A stretch of DNA of 22,086 nt, from the NCBI GenBank assembly GCA_019454865.1, contig JACFNJ010000006.1, positions 3,679 to 25,764 on the forward strand, read 5' to 3'. Within the stretch, counting starts at the first letter, position 1, and every line of letters begins with the position of its first letter. The position numbers were made by a program, and so were the translations under genes. The notes under the pieces are model-generated. The model was not told the DNA's origin, did not search any database, and worked only from the letters and a program-made list of their open reading frames with translations. This document shows, piece by piece, positions 8,669-16,986 of this stretch. The DNA comes from Bacteroidia bacterium. GTDB lineage: Bacteria; Bacteroidota; Bacteroidia; UKL13-3.

Positions 8669-8691
8669 ATATTAATGGGATGAATTAATAT
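8669..8691. terminator. Possible bidirectional AT-rich hairpin between guaB and priA
   Basis: ATATTAAT and ATTAATAT form a perfect 8-bp inverted repeat around GGGATGA. It overlaps the priA stop codon and lies 21 bp after the guaB stop, between two convergent genes, so it could end both transcripts. It lacks GC pairs and a clear T-run, so it would be a weak terminator at best. Confidence 0.3.
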
Positions 8692-11144
8692 GGATCAACA
8701 TCTGCATAGATAAAAACACTTTTGAATTTCTTATTTGTATTAATCTCAAGTATTCCTGTTTGAATAAACTGTTTTAGTACATTTAAATGAGGCGAAGTTC
8801 GCTTTATTTTTATAAGCATTTCTTTGATGTAAAAATTCTTTATCCTACTTATATAAGGACTTTCCGGGCCGATGATATTTTGCCCAAACCGAGTATATAA
8901 AAATCGCTGAAGTGCAAAGGCTGCTTCTTCACATGTCTTATAATCTTTATGTTTTACAATTAACTTAATTAGTCGTGTAAATGGCGGATATAAAAACCTT
9001 TCCCGATCAGCAATTTCATTTGCATATAAGCGTTGATATTGCTGTTTAATTACCTCTTGAATAACATGATGCTCCGGTTGTTTGGTTTGAACTACAACTT
9101 CACCCTGAATTTTATTTCTACCTGCTCTTCCGCTTACTTGCGAAATTAGTTGGTATGCTCTTTCGTGTGATCGAAAATCAGGAAACGATAACAACTGATC
9201 TGCATTAATTACTCCTACTAAAGTTACATTACCAAAATCCAATCCTTTACTTAACATTTGTGTGCCTACTAAAATATCGGCTTCGTGTTTCTCAAAGCTA
9301 TAAATTATTTCTGCATGACCGTGTTTGGTTCGTGTTGTATCTAAGTCTAATCGTAATAAGCGTGCATCCGGAAAAAGTATTTGCAAATCATCCTCAATTT
9401 TTTCGGTACCAAATCCTTTTAATGCAACCTTATGCGAACTACATGCTACACACTGTGTTGGTGATTTAATTGCATATCCACAACAATGGCATTTTAATGA
9501 ATCATTATACCGATGATACGTCAGGTTAATATCGCAATTCACACACTTTGGAGTCCATCCACATTGTTCACATTCCATAATAGGTGCATATCCTCTCCTA
9601 TTCTGAAACAAAATTACCTGCTGTTTATTCGCTAATGCTTTTGCTATTTTTTCATAAAGCAATTTTGTGAAATGTCCGTGCATACTTTTGGTACGCATAT
9701 CTTCAGCTAAATTTGCAGTAATAATTTTGGGTGGTTGTACCTCACTATATCGTGTGTTCATTTCCACTAATCCATATCTACTATCAATACAATTATAATA
9801 GCTTTCAAAAGAAGGAGTAGCTGAACCCAACAATGTTTTAGCATTCCATAGCTGTGCTAAATATATTGCACTATCCCTAGCATGATAACGAGGTGCGGGG
9901 TCTTGTTGTTTGTAGGTAGTTTCGTGTTCTTCATCCACTATTACCAATCCTAAATTTTCAAAAGGCATAAACACAGCCGAACGTGCACCAATCAGTACAA
10001 TTGGTTTACCTTCTTTAATTCGTTTCCACACCTCTACCCTTTCGTTTGAACCAATTTTGGAATGAAACTCAAGAGCCTTTTCACCAAAATATTTTTTAAT
10101 TCGCTTAACAATATGCGAGGTAAGTGCAATTTCCGGAAGCAACAACAAAACTTGTTTATTCAGCAACAATTGTTCTTCTATCAACTTTACATATACATGG
10201 GTTTTACCACTTGCTGTAATACCATGCAATAACACTACATTTTTTTCTACAAACTGCTCTTTAATTTCCAAATAAGCTTTCTGCTGAAAGTCATTCAATA
10301 AAAAGTTTTCAATAATTGCTGTTTCACTAACCAATCTATCCACTTTTTGCTTGTACTCTATCAGAATTCCATTTTTAACCAAAGTAGTTATCGAGCTTTC
10401 GCTTATTGAAGCAAAATTTAACAATAGTGCTTTGCTTATATGCTCATGCTTATAACTCAATTGAACATACGCCATCAATACATCCAATTGTTTTTGTTTC
10501 TTTTCTAATTTATCAAACAATTTATGTAGCTCCGCTTCACTTTTGTAATTATCTGCTAAGCGATAACAAGTAATTGTTTTAGGTTTATATTTTTCCGAAA
10601 TGTCTTCTGAATAAATTATAACATCTTTTTTATATAAACTTTTAAGTACACCAAACACATTTTTTGAATCCAATATTTTGGTAATTTCTGTTATACTCAA
10701 TTGCGATACTAAGGTTAGCGCTTCCGTAATCAAAAACTCCTTATCGGATAAATCAATTGCATCTACATCACAATTTGGATTTAACTTTATAACAGTTTCA
10801 CTTTCTATGCGAAATGGTGCCGGTATGGCTGCAGCCATTACATCGCCAATTGCACACATATAATAAGATGCCATCCATCGCCAAAATTTCAATTGATTTT
10901 CGCTTATCAACGGAGTATCATCAAGTATAGCTGTGATGTACTTCGCTTCATAACCTGCAGGTGGTGTTTCGGATAATTTACATACAATTGCCGTATAAAA
11001 TTTTCTTGCTCCAAACTGAACAATAACTCTTTTGCCTATTGCTATTTCATCCATCAATTCCGTTTGCACTCTGTAAGTATATACATTGGGCAACGGTAAG
11101 GGTAGAATTACTTCAACAAAAAGAGCTAAACCATTATCCGGCAT
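8685..11144 (-). CDS. priA: Primosomal protein N' (replication restart helicase PriA)
   Basis: Superfamily 2 3'-5' helicase that recognises stalled forks and recombination intermediates and starts primosome assembly. At 819 residues it has the full family layout: N-terminal DNA-binding domain (FVEVILPLPLPNVYTYRV at ~9-26), a winged-helix-like middle, Walker A GITASGKT at 308-315, the DEEH box at 404-407 in VDEEHETTYKQQDPAPRYHARD, and GSATPSFES at 440-448. The zinc-binding cysteines C525/C528, C534/C537, C552/C555 and C565/C568 are all present. The helicase C part contains ILVGTQMLSKGLDF, and QVSGRAGR lies further on. Its start follows the stop of an unknown lipoprotein gene by 3 bp, so the two are likely co-transcribed. 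Confidence 0.97.
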   Translation of the reverse strand: MPDNGLALFVEVILPLPLPNVYTYRVQTELMDEIAIGKRVIVQFGARKFYTAIVCKLSETPPAGYEAKYITAILDDTPLISENQLKFWRWMASYYMCAIGDVMAAAIPAPFRIESETVIKLNPNCDVDAIDLSDKEFLITEALTLVSQLSITEITKILDSKNVFGVLKSLYKKDVIIYSEDISEKYKPKTITCYRLADNYKSEAELHKLFDKLEKKQKQLDVLMAYVQLSYKHEHISKALLLNFASISESSITTLVKNGILIEYKQKVDRLVSETAIIENFLLNDFQQKAYLEIKEQFVEKNVVLLHGITASGKTHVYVKLIEEQLLLNKQVLLLLPEIALTSHIVKRIKKYFGEKALEFHSKIGSNERVEVWKRIKEGKPIVLIGARSAVFMPFENLGLVIVDEEHETTYKQQDPAPRYHARDSAIYLAQLWNAKTLLGSATPSFESYYNCIDSRYGLVEMNTRYSEVQPPKIITANLAEDMRTKSMHGHFTKLLYEKIAKALANKQQVILFQNRRGYAPIMECEQCGWTPKCVNCDINLTYHRYNDSLKCHCCGYAIKSPTQCVACSSHKVALKGFGTEKIEDDLQILFPDARLLRLDLDTTRTKHGHAEIIYSFEKHEADILVGTQMLSKGLDFGNVTLVGVINADQLLSFPDFRSHERAYQLISQVSGRAGRNKIQGEVVVQTKQPEHHVIQEVIKQQYQRLYANEIADRERFLYPPFTRLIKLIVKHKDYKTCEEAAFALQRFLYTRFGQNIIGPESPYISRIKNFYIKEMLIKIKRTSPHLNVLKQFIQTGILEINTNKKFKSVFIYADVDPY

Positions 11145-11147
11145 AGG

Positions 11148-11873
11148 TTATTTAAGTTTGGTAAATGTAAATGTTCGTGATGATTTTTTGTAGGTGTTAT
11201 CCATTATATCCAATGCGGTTAATTTTAAACTGTTGTCTTTCCATTCCCAAGTGTAAGCATCGGTTGTTTTTGTGTTAGTAAGCAGAACAACATCTCCCAT
11301 AAAGTTTTTTCTATCAGCATCGGTCAAACAAACTTCGTAACCGGAATACAAATCCCAACCACTAATTTTTCCTTTTACAAAAAACTGTATGGGTATTGCA
11401 TTATCTGGCTGTTTGTAAATACCGCCCAATACTATGGAGTGTATGGTAAATATTCTGCTTGACGGTATTCCGATATTAGAAAAAGAATCAACTAATAAAT
11501 TATCAACCGACACAAACTTATCTCCACTATCGGAATCACCCAAAAACATTTCGTATGAAAAGCGATTAAAAAATAAATTATTTGGCTGTTCTTTTGCCAA
11601 AATATGTACTCGGTTTGCAGCTACATTTTCAATTGCATAAGCTGTAACATTACCGGAAAGGTTAATAAAATAAACAGAATCTACATATCGTTTGAAACAC
11701 AATTCAGTAAAAGGTAATGCCGATGCTTTATACACTGACCTATACTTAACCACAGTATCCAAATAGCTTTGCTCAACCCAATTGCCATCAAAAAAACCAT
11801 ACCGATATTTATTCTTCCCACAACTAAATTGTAGTAGTAGCACCAATAAAACTATAAAATATCGAATTTTCAC
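11148..11873 (-). CDS. Small lipoprotein of unknown function, 241 aa
   Basis: I do not recognise the family. A GTG start gives MKIRYFIVLLVLLLQFSC, a typical signal with lipobox QFSC (C18), then a polar GKNKYRYGFFDGNWVEQSYLDT. The rest has no obvious membrane segment and looks beta-rich and acidic. The last part (TYEWEWKD-like, SLKLTALDIMDNTYKKSSRTFTFTKL) resembles a lipocalin-like or calycin end in character only; no motif supports it. It lies directly upstream of priA with a 3-bp gap and shares a 35-bp divergent promoter region with the phosphatase gene. The GTG choice is supported by the signal peptide and by a -7-like box 5 nt upstream. Confidence 0.78.
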   Translation of the reverse strand: MKIRYFIVLLVLLLQFSCGKNKYRYGFFDGNWVEQSYLDTVVKYRSVYKASALPFTELCFKRYVDSVYFINLSGNVTAYAIENVAANRVHILAKEQPNNLFFNRFSYEMFLGDSDSGDKFVSVDNLLVDSFSNIGIPSSRIFTIHSIVLGGIYKQPDNAIPIQFFVKGKISGWDLYSGYEVCLTDADRKNFMGDVVLLTNTKTTDAYTWEWKDNSLKLTALDIMDNTYKKSSRTFTFTKLK

Positions 11874-11878
11874 GAGTG

Positions 11879-11896
11879 CTAATTTAATTAAATTTG
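11879..11896. promoter_or_regulatory. Overlapping divergent -7 boxes in a near-palindrome
   Basis: CTAATTTAATTAAATTTG is an 18-bp palindrome with one mismatched pair. Its right half gives TAAATTTG on the plus strand (11889-11896; exact TAnnTTTG), 12 nt before the phosphatase ATG. Its left half gives TAAATTAG on the minus strand (11886-11879; one change), 5 nt before the lipoprotein GTG. No clear TTG -33 is present on either side (TTA at 11908-11906 for the minus strand). RNA polymerase bound for one direction would block the other. Confidence 0.5.
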
Positions 11897-11908
11897 TATT
11901 TTAGCTAA

Positions 11909-12385
11909 ATGATTCGTGTGTTATTTGTTTGCTTAGGCAATATTTGTCGCTCACCTTTAGCCGAAGGTGTATTTATACAAACCATTAAAAATAATAAAAA
12001 GAGCCATTTGTTTCATGTAGATTCAGCAGGTACTGCATCTTATCATATTGGTAAACTTCCTGACATACGAAGCAGACAAGTAGCAGAAGAAAATGGATTT
12101 AAACTTACACACCGAGCACGTGCATTTACAGCAAATGATTTTAACAATTTTGATTACATTGTGGTTATGGATAAACAAAACCGGATGGATGTTGAATCAA
12201 AAAGGCCTAAAAACAACACTACACCTGTATTAATGATGCGTGGTAATAATACAAACAACACATTAGAAGTTCCTGATCCATACTATGGAAATTATTCGGA
12301 TTTTGTAAACGTATATCAACTACTCTCATCTGCCTGTGATGAATTATTGGAATATATTTTATCGTCTAATCAGAACAATGTTTAA
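11909..12385 (+). CDS. Low-molecular-weight protein-tyrosine phosphatase
   Basis: Removes phosphate from tyrosine residues in the cytosol; in bacteria usually paired with a tyrosine kinase that controls polysaccharide export, and related to arsenate reductases. The phosphate loop VCLGNICRSP has catalytic C8 and R14 (CX5R), and the general-acid loop VPDPYYG has D123. The 158-residue length is normal. The two tyrosines after the DP motif favour a true phosphatase over an arsenate reductase. No kinase or capsule gene is nearby. Instead aroB starts 29 bp downstream and aroA overlaps aroB, so the phosphatase heads a shikimate operon. Confidence 0.93.
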   Translation: MIRVLFVCLGNICRSPLAEGVFIQTIKNNKKSHLFHVDSAGTASYHIGKLPDIRSRQVAEENGFKLTHRARAFTANDFNNFDYIVVMDKQNRMDVESKRPKNNTTPVLMMRGNNTNNTLEVPDPYYGNYSDFVNVYQLLSSACDELLEYILSSNQNNV

Positions 12386-12413
12386 ATTATAAAACATATT
12401 AATTATACGTAAA

Positions 12414-13472
12414 GTGAAAGAGATAAACGCAAAAGATTATAGTATATTACTTGGTGATGATACGCTGGATGCATTGCTTGCACACCTCATCGAGCGTTCG
12501 TATTCACAGGTGTTTGTACTGGTAGATGAAAACACAGAAAAATGCTGTTTGCCTATCGTATCTCAAATCCTATTTGATATAAAAATAATTCGCATTACAA
12601 GTGGAGAGAGTAACAAAAATATAACAAGCACACAAATAATATGGAATGAATTATTGCAACACAAAGCCGACAGGCAAAGTGTATTAATAAACTTGGGCGG
12701 AGGAGTATTAGGCGATTTGGGTGGATTTGCAGCAGCAACATACAAGCGAGGTATTGATTACATTCAGGTTCCTACAACCTTACTTGCAATGGTAGATAGT
12801 AGCATAGGTGGTAAAACCGGAATAGATTACAACACTATTAAAAATTGTATTGGTACAATTCAACCTCCGGCTGCTGTTTATATTTATCCAAGATTTTTAA
12901 AAACTTTACCCGAAAGAGAAATTTTAAGTGGGCTGGCAGAAATTATTAAGCACGCTTTAATAGATGACGAAGCTTATTGGGAATACATAAATAAGATGCA
13001 ATCTATTGACAGCGCTGACTTAGAATACCTGATATTAGAATCAATTAAAATAAAATCATCCATTGTAAAGAAAGACCCTTTTGAACAGGGGGAAAGAAAA
13101 TTATTAAATTTTGGCCATACCATTGGACATGCAATTGAAGCATATTCATTATTACATGACAAAGCTCCATTAATACATGGCGAAGCGATAGCAATTGGTA
13201 TGTTGTGCGAAGCCTATTTATCTAACACTTGCAGTGAATTGAGTAGTAAAGAACTTCAAGCTATTGAAGCAATTGTTTTAAAATTTTTTCCGAAATATTC
13301 ATTCCGAAATATTCAACTGAAAGATGTAATTGAACTGATGTATCAGGATAAGAAAAACAATTCAGATGGTATTAATTTTACTTTACTTAAACGGATTGGA
13401 AAAGGAAAAATAAATAATACCTGTAACGAATCGCAAATAACTTTGGCCTTAAATTATTATGATAGTTTATGA
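12414..13472 (+). CDS. aroB: 3-dehydroquinate synthase
   Basis: Second step of the shikimate pathway: NAD- and metal-dependent cyclisation of DAHP to 3-dehydroquinate. It starts with GTG; the 352-residue length is normal. The NAD-binding stretch is GGGVLGDLGGFAAATYKRG (95-113), then VPTTLLAMVDSSIGGKTGID (119-138). Likely metal ligands are E176 (in LAEIIKHALI), H235 or H239 (in NFGHTIGHAIE) and H255 (in HGEAIAIGM). It follows the phosphatase by 28 bp and its stop overlaps the aroA ATG by 4 bp, so translation of aroB and aroA is probably coupled. Confidence 0.97.
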   Translation: MKEINAKDYSILLGDDTLDALLAHLIERSYSQVFVLVDENTEKCCLPIVSQILFDIKIIRITSGESNKNITSTQIIWNELLQHKADRQSVLINLGGGVLGDLGGFAAATYKRGIDYIQVPTTLLAMVDSSIGGKTGIDYNTIKNCIGTIQPPAAVYIYPRFLKTLPEREILSGLAEIIKHALIDDEAYWEYINKMQSIDSADLEYLILESIKIKSSIVKKDPFEQGERKLLNFGHTIGHAIEAYSLLHDKAPLIHGEAIAIGMLCEAYLSNTCSELSSKELQAIEAIVLKFFPKYSFRNIQLKDVIELMYQDKKNNSDGINFTLLKRIGKGKINNTCNESQITLALNYYDSL

Positions 13473-14704
13473 GCAACCGATGGATAACATTACATCCAAA
13501 AGCTATATGTAAGGTTAAAATTCCTACATCAAAAAGTATTAGCAACCGGCTTTTGGTTTTGCAAAAAATCATTGGTAACTCCATACAAATTACTAATCTT
13601 TCACAGGCAGATGATACGTTGATATTACAAGAAGCTTTAAACACTTCAACCGGTTATATTAATGTGAAGAATGCAGGAACATGTTTTCGTTTTTTAACTG
13701 CATATTTTGCAACTACTCCGGGTTGTACAATTACATTAGATGGCAATGAACGTATGCGAAGTCGTCCGGTTGAACCATTAGTAAAAGCACTACAAATGCT
13801 TGGAGCTGACATTGCATATACAAATAAATCCGGATTTGCACCAATTAAAATAAATGGTAAAAAACTAAATGGTGGCTCAATATCTATTGACTCAAGCATT
13901 AGCAGTCAATATGTAAGTGCATTACTACTAAGTGCTTCAAACTTAAATACAGAACTTGCTGTATCATTAAACGGCAATACAGTTTCATCAACGTATATAC
14001 ACATGACAATTGAACTGATGAAACAATGTGGAATTGATATTAAAACACATAATAATACCATCTTTATACAACCCCAATATAGCAGAGAAAATAAATCAAT
14101 AATTTGCGAAGCAGATTGGAGCTCGGCAGCTTTTTGGTTTGGCTTTGTTGCAATTAGCAAAACCAAAGAATTAACAATTGAAAACTTAACACTAAGCGGA
14201 TTGCAGGGAGATGAAAACATTGTACAATTTATGAAACCTTTAGGCGTACATACCTTGCAAACACAAGAGGGTTTACTACTTAACTATGTAAATAACTGCA
14301 ACCAAGAAGCTTTAGTATTTGACATGCAAAACTTTCCGGACTTAGTTCCTGTGCTTACTGTTGTAGCTTGTGCAAACCAACGTGCACTAACTTTAAACAA
14401 TGTTTCGCACTTACAAGTAAAAGAAAGCAACCGCTTGGATGTGTTGTGTAAAGAGTTGAAAAAATGTGGTTTTAACATACACCACACAACAAACAGCTTA
14501 CAGATAATTCCGAATAATACATTACAAATTAAAGATTCGATTTTATTACAATCGTATGAAGACCATCGTATGGCAATGGCATTTTCATTACTATCACCAT
14601 TATTTTCAAAAATTGGAATTACTGATGCAGAATGTGTAGAAAAATCATACCCTACCTGGTGGGAAGAATATGAAAAAGCTGGAGCAACTTATAACGCAGA
14701 TTAA
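13469..14704 (+). CDS. aroA: 3-phosphoshikimate 1-carboxyvinyltransferase (EPSP synthase)
   Basis: Transfers the enolpyruvyl group from PEP to shikimate 3-phosphate. At 411 residues it is slightly shorter than enterobacterial forms. Active-site marks: K22 in TSKSISNR, the PEP site NAGTCFRFLTAYF (68-80), ERMRSRPVEPL (94-104), S146-Q147 in SSQYVSALLLSA, the catalytic aspartate D291 in FPDLVPVL, K318 in VKESNRL and EDHRMAMAFSL (364-374). The conserved NAGT is followed by C-F-R rather than the A-x-R common in class I enzymes. Whether this affects inhibitor sensitivity cannot be told from sequence alone. Its stop overlaps the stop of the convergent GlmU-like gene within a shared TTAA. Confidence 0.96.
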   Translation: MSNRWITLHPKAICKVKIPTSKSISNRLLVLQKIIGNSIQITNLSQADDTLILQEALNTSTGYINVKNAGTCFRFLTAYFATTPGCTITLDGNERMRSRPVEPLVKALQMLGADIAYTNKSGFAPIKINGKKLNGGSISIDSSISSQYVSALLLSASNLNTELAVSLNGNTVSSTYIHMTIELMKQCGIDIKTHNNTIFIQPQYSRENKSIICEADWSSAAFWFGFVAISKTKELTIENLTLSGLQGDENIVQFMKPLGVHTLQTQEGLLLNYVNNCNQEALVFDMQNFPDLVPVLTVVACANQRALTLNNVSHLQVKESNRLDVLCKELKKCGFNIHHTTNSLQIIPNNTLQIKDSILLQSYEDHRMAMAFSLLSPLFSKIGITDAECVEKSYPTWWEEYEKAGATYNAD

Positions 14705-15903
14705 GCTCCTTTTTCCCAAAACCGATACTTAGCTGTTTGGTTAAATACATGCTGAATAATAGCTTTATCTATTTCACTAAAAACAACTTTTCTGCGAGCA
14801 CACATAGCTTCTGCGGTTTTATAAAATTTATTTAACACAAAAGTATCAAATCCTTGTGCACCGCCCCATGCAAAACTTGGAATAAAGTTTCGTGGAAATC
14901 CGGCACCAAAAATATTTGCTCCTACACCTACAACTGTTCCGGTATTAAACATGGTATTAATACCACACTTTGCATGATCTGCCAACATTACACCACAAAA
15001 TGTTAATCCGGTTTTTTCAAAACGTTCCGTTGTGTAACTCCAAAGTTTTACTTCATCGTATGTATTTTTAAGATTACTGTTATTTGTATCAGCACCAACA
15101 TTTACCCACTCGCCTACTACTGCATTTCCCATAAATCCATCGTGGCCTTTGTTGCTGTATGAAAAAAACACCACATTATTTACCTCGCCTCCTACTTTGC
15201 AATGTGGACCAACTGTAGTTGGACCATATACTTTTGCATCAATTTTTAATCCGCCATGTTCGCAAATTGCAAATGGACCTCTTACCTTGCAACCTTCCAT
15301 AATTTCGGCATCTTTACCAATATAAATAGGCCCGGTAGAAGCATTTAAAATACTAAACTCAACAGATGCCCCGGGTTCAATAAATATTTTATCGGCATTT
15401 ACCGTTTGATTAGTGCTTGAAATTGGTGAACTTGTTCTGCCATGTGTTACTAACTCATAGTCTTCTTCTATTGCTCTTCCGTTTTTAGAAAAAATATCAT
15501 ACGAGTAATTAATTATGAGTATATCATTTAATGCAGTTTGTTTTTTGATTTTTGCTACAAATGTATCCTCGGTAAAATCAGTTACTTCATTAGCATCAAT
15601 TACACATGCAAGCAATGTATCGCCACTATACAATGCTTCATGATTGTTTAAACTTTTAATTTCATCCCATAATAATTGTGAAGGGCAAACACTGCCATTA
15701 ATCAATAAATTACGGGATGACGTATTAAGTGGATATTTAGCACTCAAATAATCTTGTGTTTTAAAAGAAGGTTTTATACCGGAATATCTCTCCCATTTTT
15801 CAGTAATGGTTAATATACCAACTCTGATTTCTGAAACAGGACGAGTAAAAGTAAATGGTAACAAATTGTTACGGTTTTTACCATCAAATAATATCACATT
15901 CAT
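14701..15903 (-). CDS. GlmU-like sugar nucleotidyltransferase/acyltransferase, Bacteroidetes type
   Basis: Probably makes or modifies UDP-N-acetylglucosamine or a related sugar nucleotide for wall and LPS synthesis. The N-terminal ~190 residues (VILFDGKNRNNLLPFTFTRPVSEIRVGI at the start) are a divergent nucleotidyltransferase domain without the usual GxGTRxxP loop. Residues ~190-400 are a left-handed beta-helix of hexapeptide repeats, for example IYIGKDAEIMEGCKV, GPFAICEHGGLKI, GPTTVGPHCKVGGEV and GVMLADHAKCGINTMFNTG. This domain pair and the sequence fit the Bacteroidetes-specific GlmU-like family; the exact substrate is not shown by the sequence. It has its own -7-like box 4 nt before the ATG, behind the rpmE terminator, and converges on aroA with a 4-bp overlap. 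Confidence 0.85.
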   Translation of the reverse strand: MNVILFDGKNRNNLLPFTFTRPVSEIRVGILTITEKWERYSGIKPSFKTQDYLSAKYPLNTSSRNLLINGSVCPSQLLWDEIKSLNNHEALYSGDTLLACVIDANEVTDFTEDTFVAKIKKQTALNDILIINYSYDIFSKNGRAIEEDYELVTHGRTSSPISSTNQTVNADKIFIEPGASVEFSILNASTGPIYIGKDAEIMEGCKVRGPFAICEHGGLKIDAKVYGPTTVGPHCKVGGEVNNVVFFSYSNKGHDGFMGNAVVGEWVNVGADTNNSNLKNTYDEVKLWSYTTERFEKTGLTFCGVMLADHAKCGINTMFNTGTVVGVGANIFGAGFPRNFIPSFAWGGAQGFDTFVLNKFYKTAEAMCARRKVVFSEIDKAIIQHVFNQTAKYRFWEKGA

Positions 15904-15907
15904 AATG

Positions 15908-15915
15908 CGAGTATA
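15908..15915 (-). promoter_or_regulatory. -7-like box of the GlmU-like gene
   Basis: Minus strand TATACTCG, two changes from TAnnTTTG, ends 4 nt before the ATG and starts right after the T-run of the rpmE terminator. No TTG at the expected distance; TTC is found at about 21 nt. It is listed because position and context repeat those of rocD and ribH. Confidence 0.35.
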
Positions 15916-15919
15916 TAAA

Positions 15920-15946
15920 AAAAGCCCTCCAAATTGGAAGGCTTTT
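15920..15946 (-). terminator. Rho-independent terminator of rpmE
   Basis: Read on the minus strand: AAAAGCCTTCC, short AT loop, GGAGGGCTTTT, a 10-11 bp stem with one U-G wobble, followed by a run of seven T. It lies 25 bp after the rpmE stop and ends 5 bp before the GlmU-like gene's -7 box. Confidence 0.85.
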
Positions 15947-15970
15947 TACATATTGTTAAAAATAAATTGC

Positions 15971-16222
15971 TTACTTCTTATTTGCGTAACGTTTTTTGAA
16001 CTTATCAATACGTCCTGCAGTATCAATTAACATATTGGTACCGGTAAAAAACGGATGTGATTTATGAGAAATCTCTAACTTGAATAACGGATACTCATTA
16101 CCATCTTCCCACTTAATAGTTTCTTTGGTGTCCACTGTCGAACGCGTTAAGAATGCATAGTCGTTTGACATGTCTTTGAATACTACCATTCTATAATTTT
16201 TTGGATGGATATCTGCTTTCAT
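15971..16222 (-). CDS. rpmE2: 50S ribosomal protein L31, type B
   Basis: Small ribosomal protein at the subunit interface. At 83 residues, with MKADIHPKNYRMVVFKDMSND at the start and SHPFFTGTNMLIDTAGRIDKFKKRY at the end, it is the longer type B form. It lacks the CxxC zinc-binding cysteines of type A. It is a single-gene unit: the best promoter of the window lies upstream and a strong terminator directly follows. In many bacteria type B is the zinc-starvation form; in Bacteroidetes it is commonly the only L31, and the strong promoter without a visible Zur-like operator fits constitutive use. Confidence 0.96.
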   Translation of the reverse strand: MKADIHPKNYRMVVFKDMSNDYAFLTRSTVDTKETIKWEDGNEYPLFKLEISHKSHPFFTGTNMLIDTAGRIDKFKKRYANKK

Positions 16223-16251
16223 CTCTTCTTTTATTTACTTTTTTGAGGGGG

Positions 16252-16280
16252 CAAATATATTACTTTTTTATTAGTGTCAA
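16252..16280 (-). promoter_or_regulatory. Promoter of rpmE, consensus -33/-7
   Basis: Minus strand TTGAC (TTG at 16280-16278), 18 nt, then TATATTTG (16259-16252), an exact match to the Bacteroidetes consensus. A C-rich then A-rich leader of about 25 nt precedes the ATG. This is the strongest promoter call in the window. Confidence 0.75.
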
Positions 16281-16557
16281 AATATTTGAACAAAATTTGT
16301 TTTTTGCCTTCATTTACGTGCATAAAAACCAATTAAAGTGCGCAATTTGCTTTTACTCCATTTTTAGCTTACTATTTTACAATCAGCCTGAAACGCAATT
16401 ATACTTTTTTTTGTTGATACAAAAATTACTACACTTAGCATGATTGCAAAAGTTCAAATTTTGTCGGATATACTCTGCCAGCAATGAATCTCCAATTAAA
16501 GTATTACCTTTAAGATAAGCTCCTGAAAAATTTAAATAGGTTAAAAAAATATAGCGA

Positions 16558-16581
16558 CACACGGGTGGCATGACCCATGTG
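16558..16581. repeat. Imperfect inverted repeat (hairpin) in the gene-poor stretch
   Basis: CACACGGGT and ACCCATGTG pair in 8 of 9 positions around GGCATG. It is GC-rich within very AT-rich surroundings and not followed by a T-run, so a terminator is unlikely. Function unknown. Confidence 0.45.
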
Positions 16582-16713
16582 AACAGAGAAACTCCAGTAA
16601 AAAGTTGTTTTGATGATATGTAATGAAAAAAAAGTATATATTCGTTGATAAGATAAATCCTCATACGAACTACGTATTGCCAACTGATTTTGGATGTATT
16701 TGCGAAAGTTTAT

Positions 16714-16743
16714 GGGGGGTTATAGACAAGTTATGTGCAAGCG
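16714..16743 (+). repeat. Possible member of a dispersed Bacteroidetes intergenic repeat
   Basis: A run of six G followed by TTATAGACAAGTTATGTGCA and AGCG. From memory, similar strings recur in intergenic DNA of many Bacteroidetes genomes, often next to accessory genes. It is present only once here, so the window itself cannot prove that it is a repeat. Confidence 0.3.
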
Positions 16744-16970
16744 TAAAAGACGACACCGCAACAAGAAAACGACCGACTTAAACGAGAAAAAAGTAAACCA
16801 TTTTGACAGGTGAACACAGACATACAAACGATACAACAAACGGACAAAGAGTAAACCGACACTCATTGCCTACCCTTCTGTGTTTTAATTTTTTTCCCAA
16901 CGCACAAAATATTTTGAATTGCCAACGCACAAATGGCACATTTGGTTTTGCCCGAAACACAAAGCCGATC

Positions 16971-16986
16971 CTTCGCAAATGCGAAG
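16971..16986. repeat. Short perfect inverted repeat upstream of hsdM
   Basis: CTTCGC and GCGAAG are perfect inverted repeats around AAAT (a seventh A-T pair is possible with a 2-nt loop). It lies about 115 bp before hsdM. No T-run follows. It could be a regulatory hairpin or part of a dispersed element. Confidence 0.4.

Noticed and set aside
16383..16664. 93-codon open frame on the minus strand after rpmE
   Set aside because: No recognisable domain, no start context, runs through a hairpin and a low-complexity AT stretch; most likely chance or at best an unrecognisable remnant.
16714..16743. Integron attC-like site suggested by TTATAGACAAGTTATGTGC
   Set aside because: No paired core sites, no palindrome of the right size and no integrase; kept only as a possible dispersed repeat.
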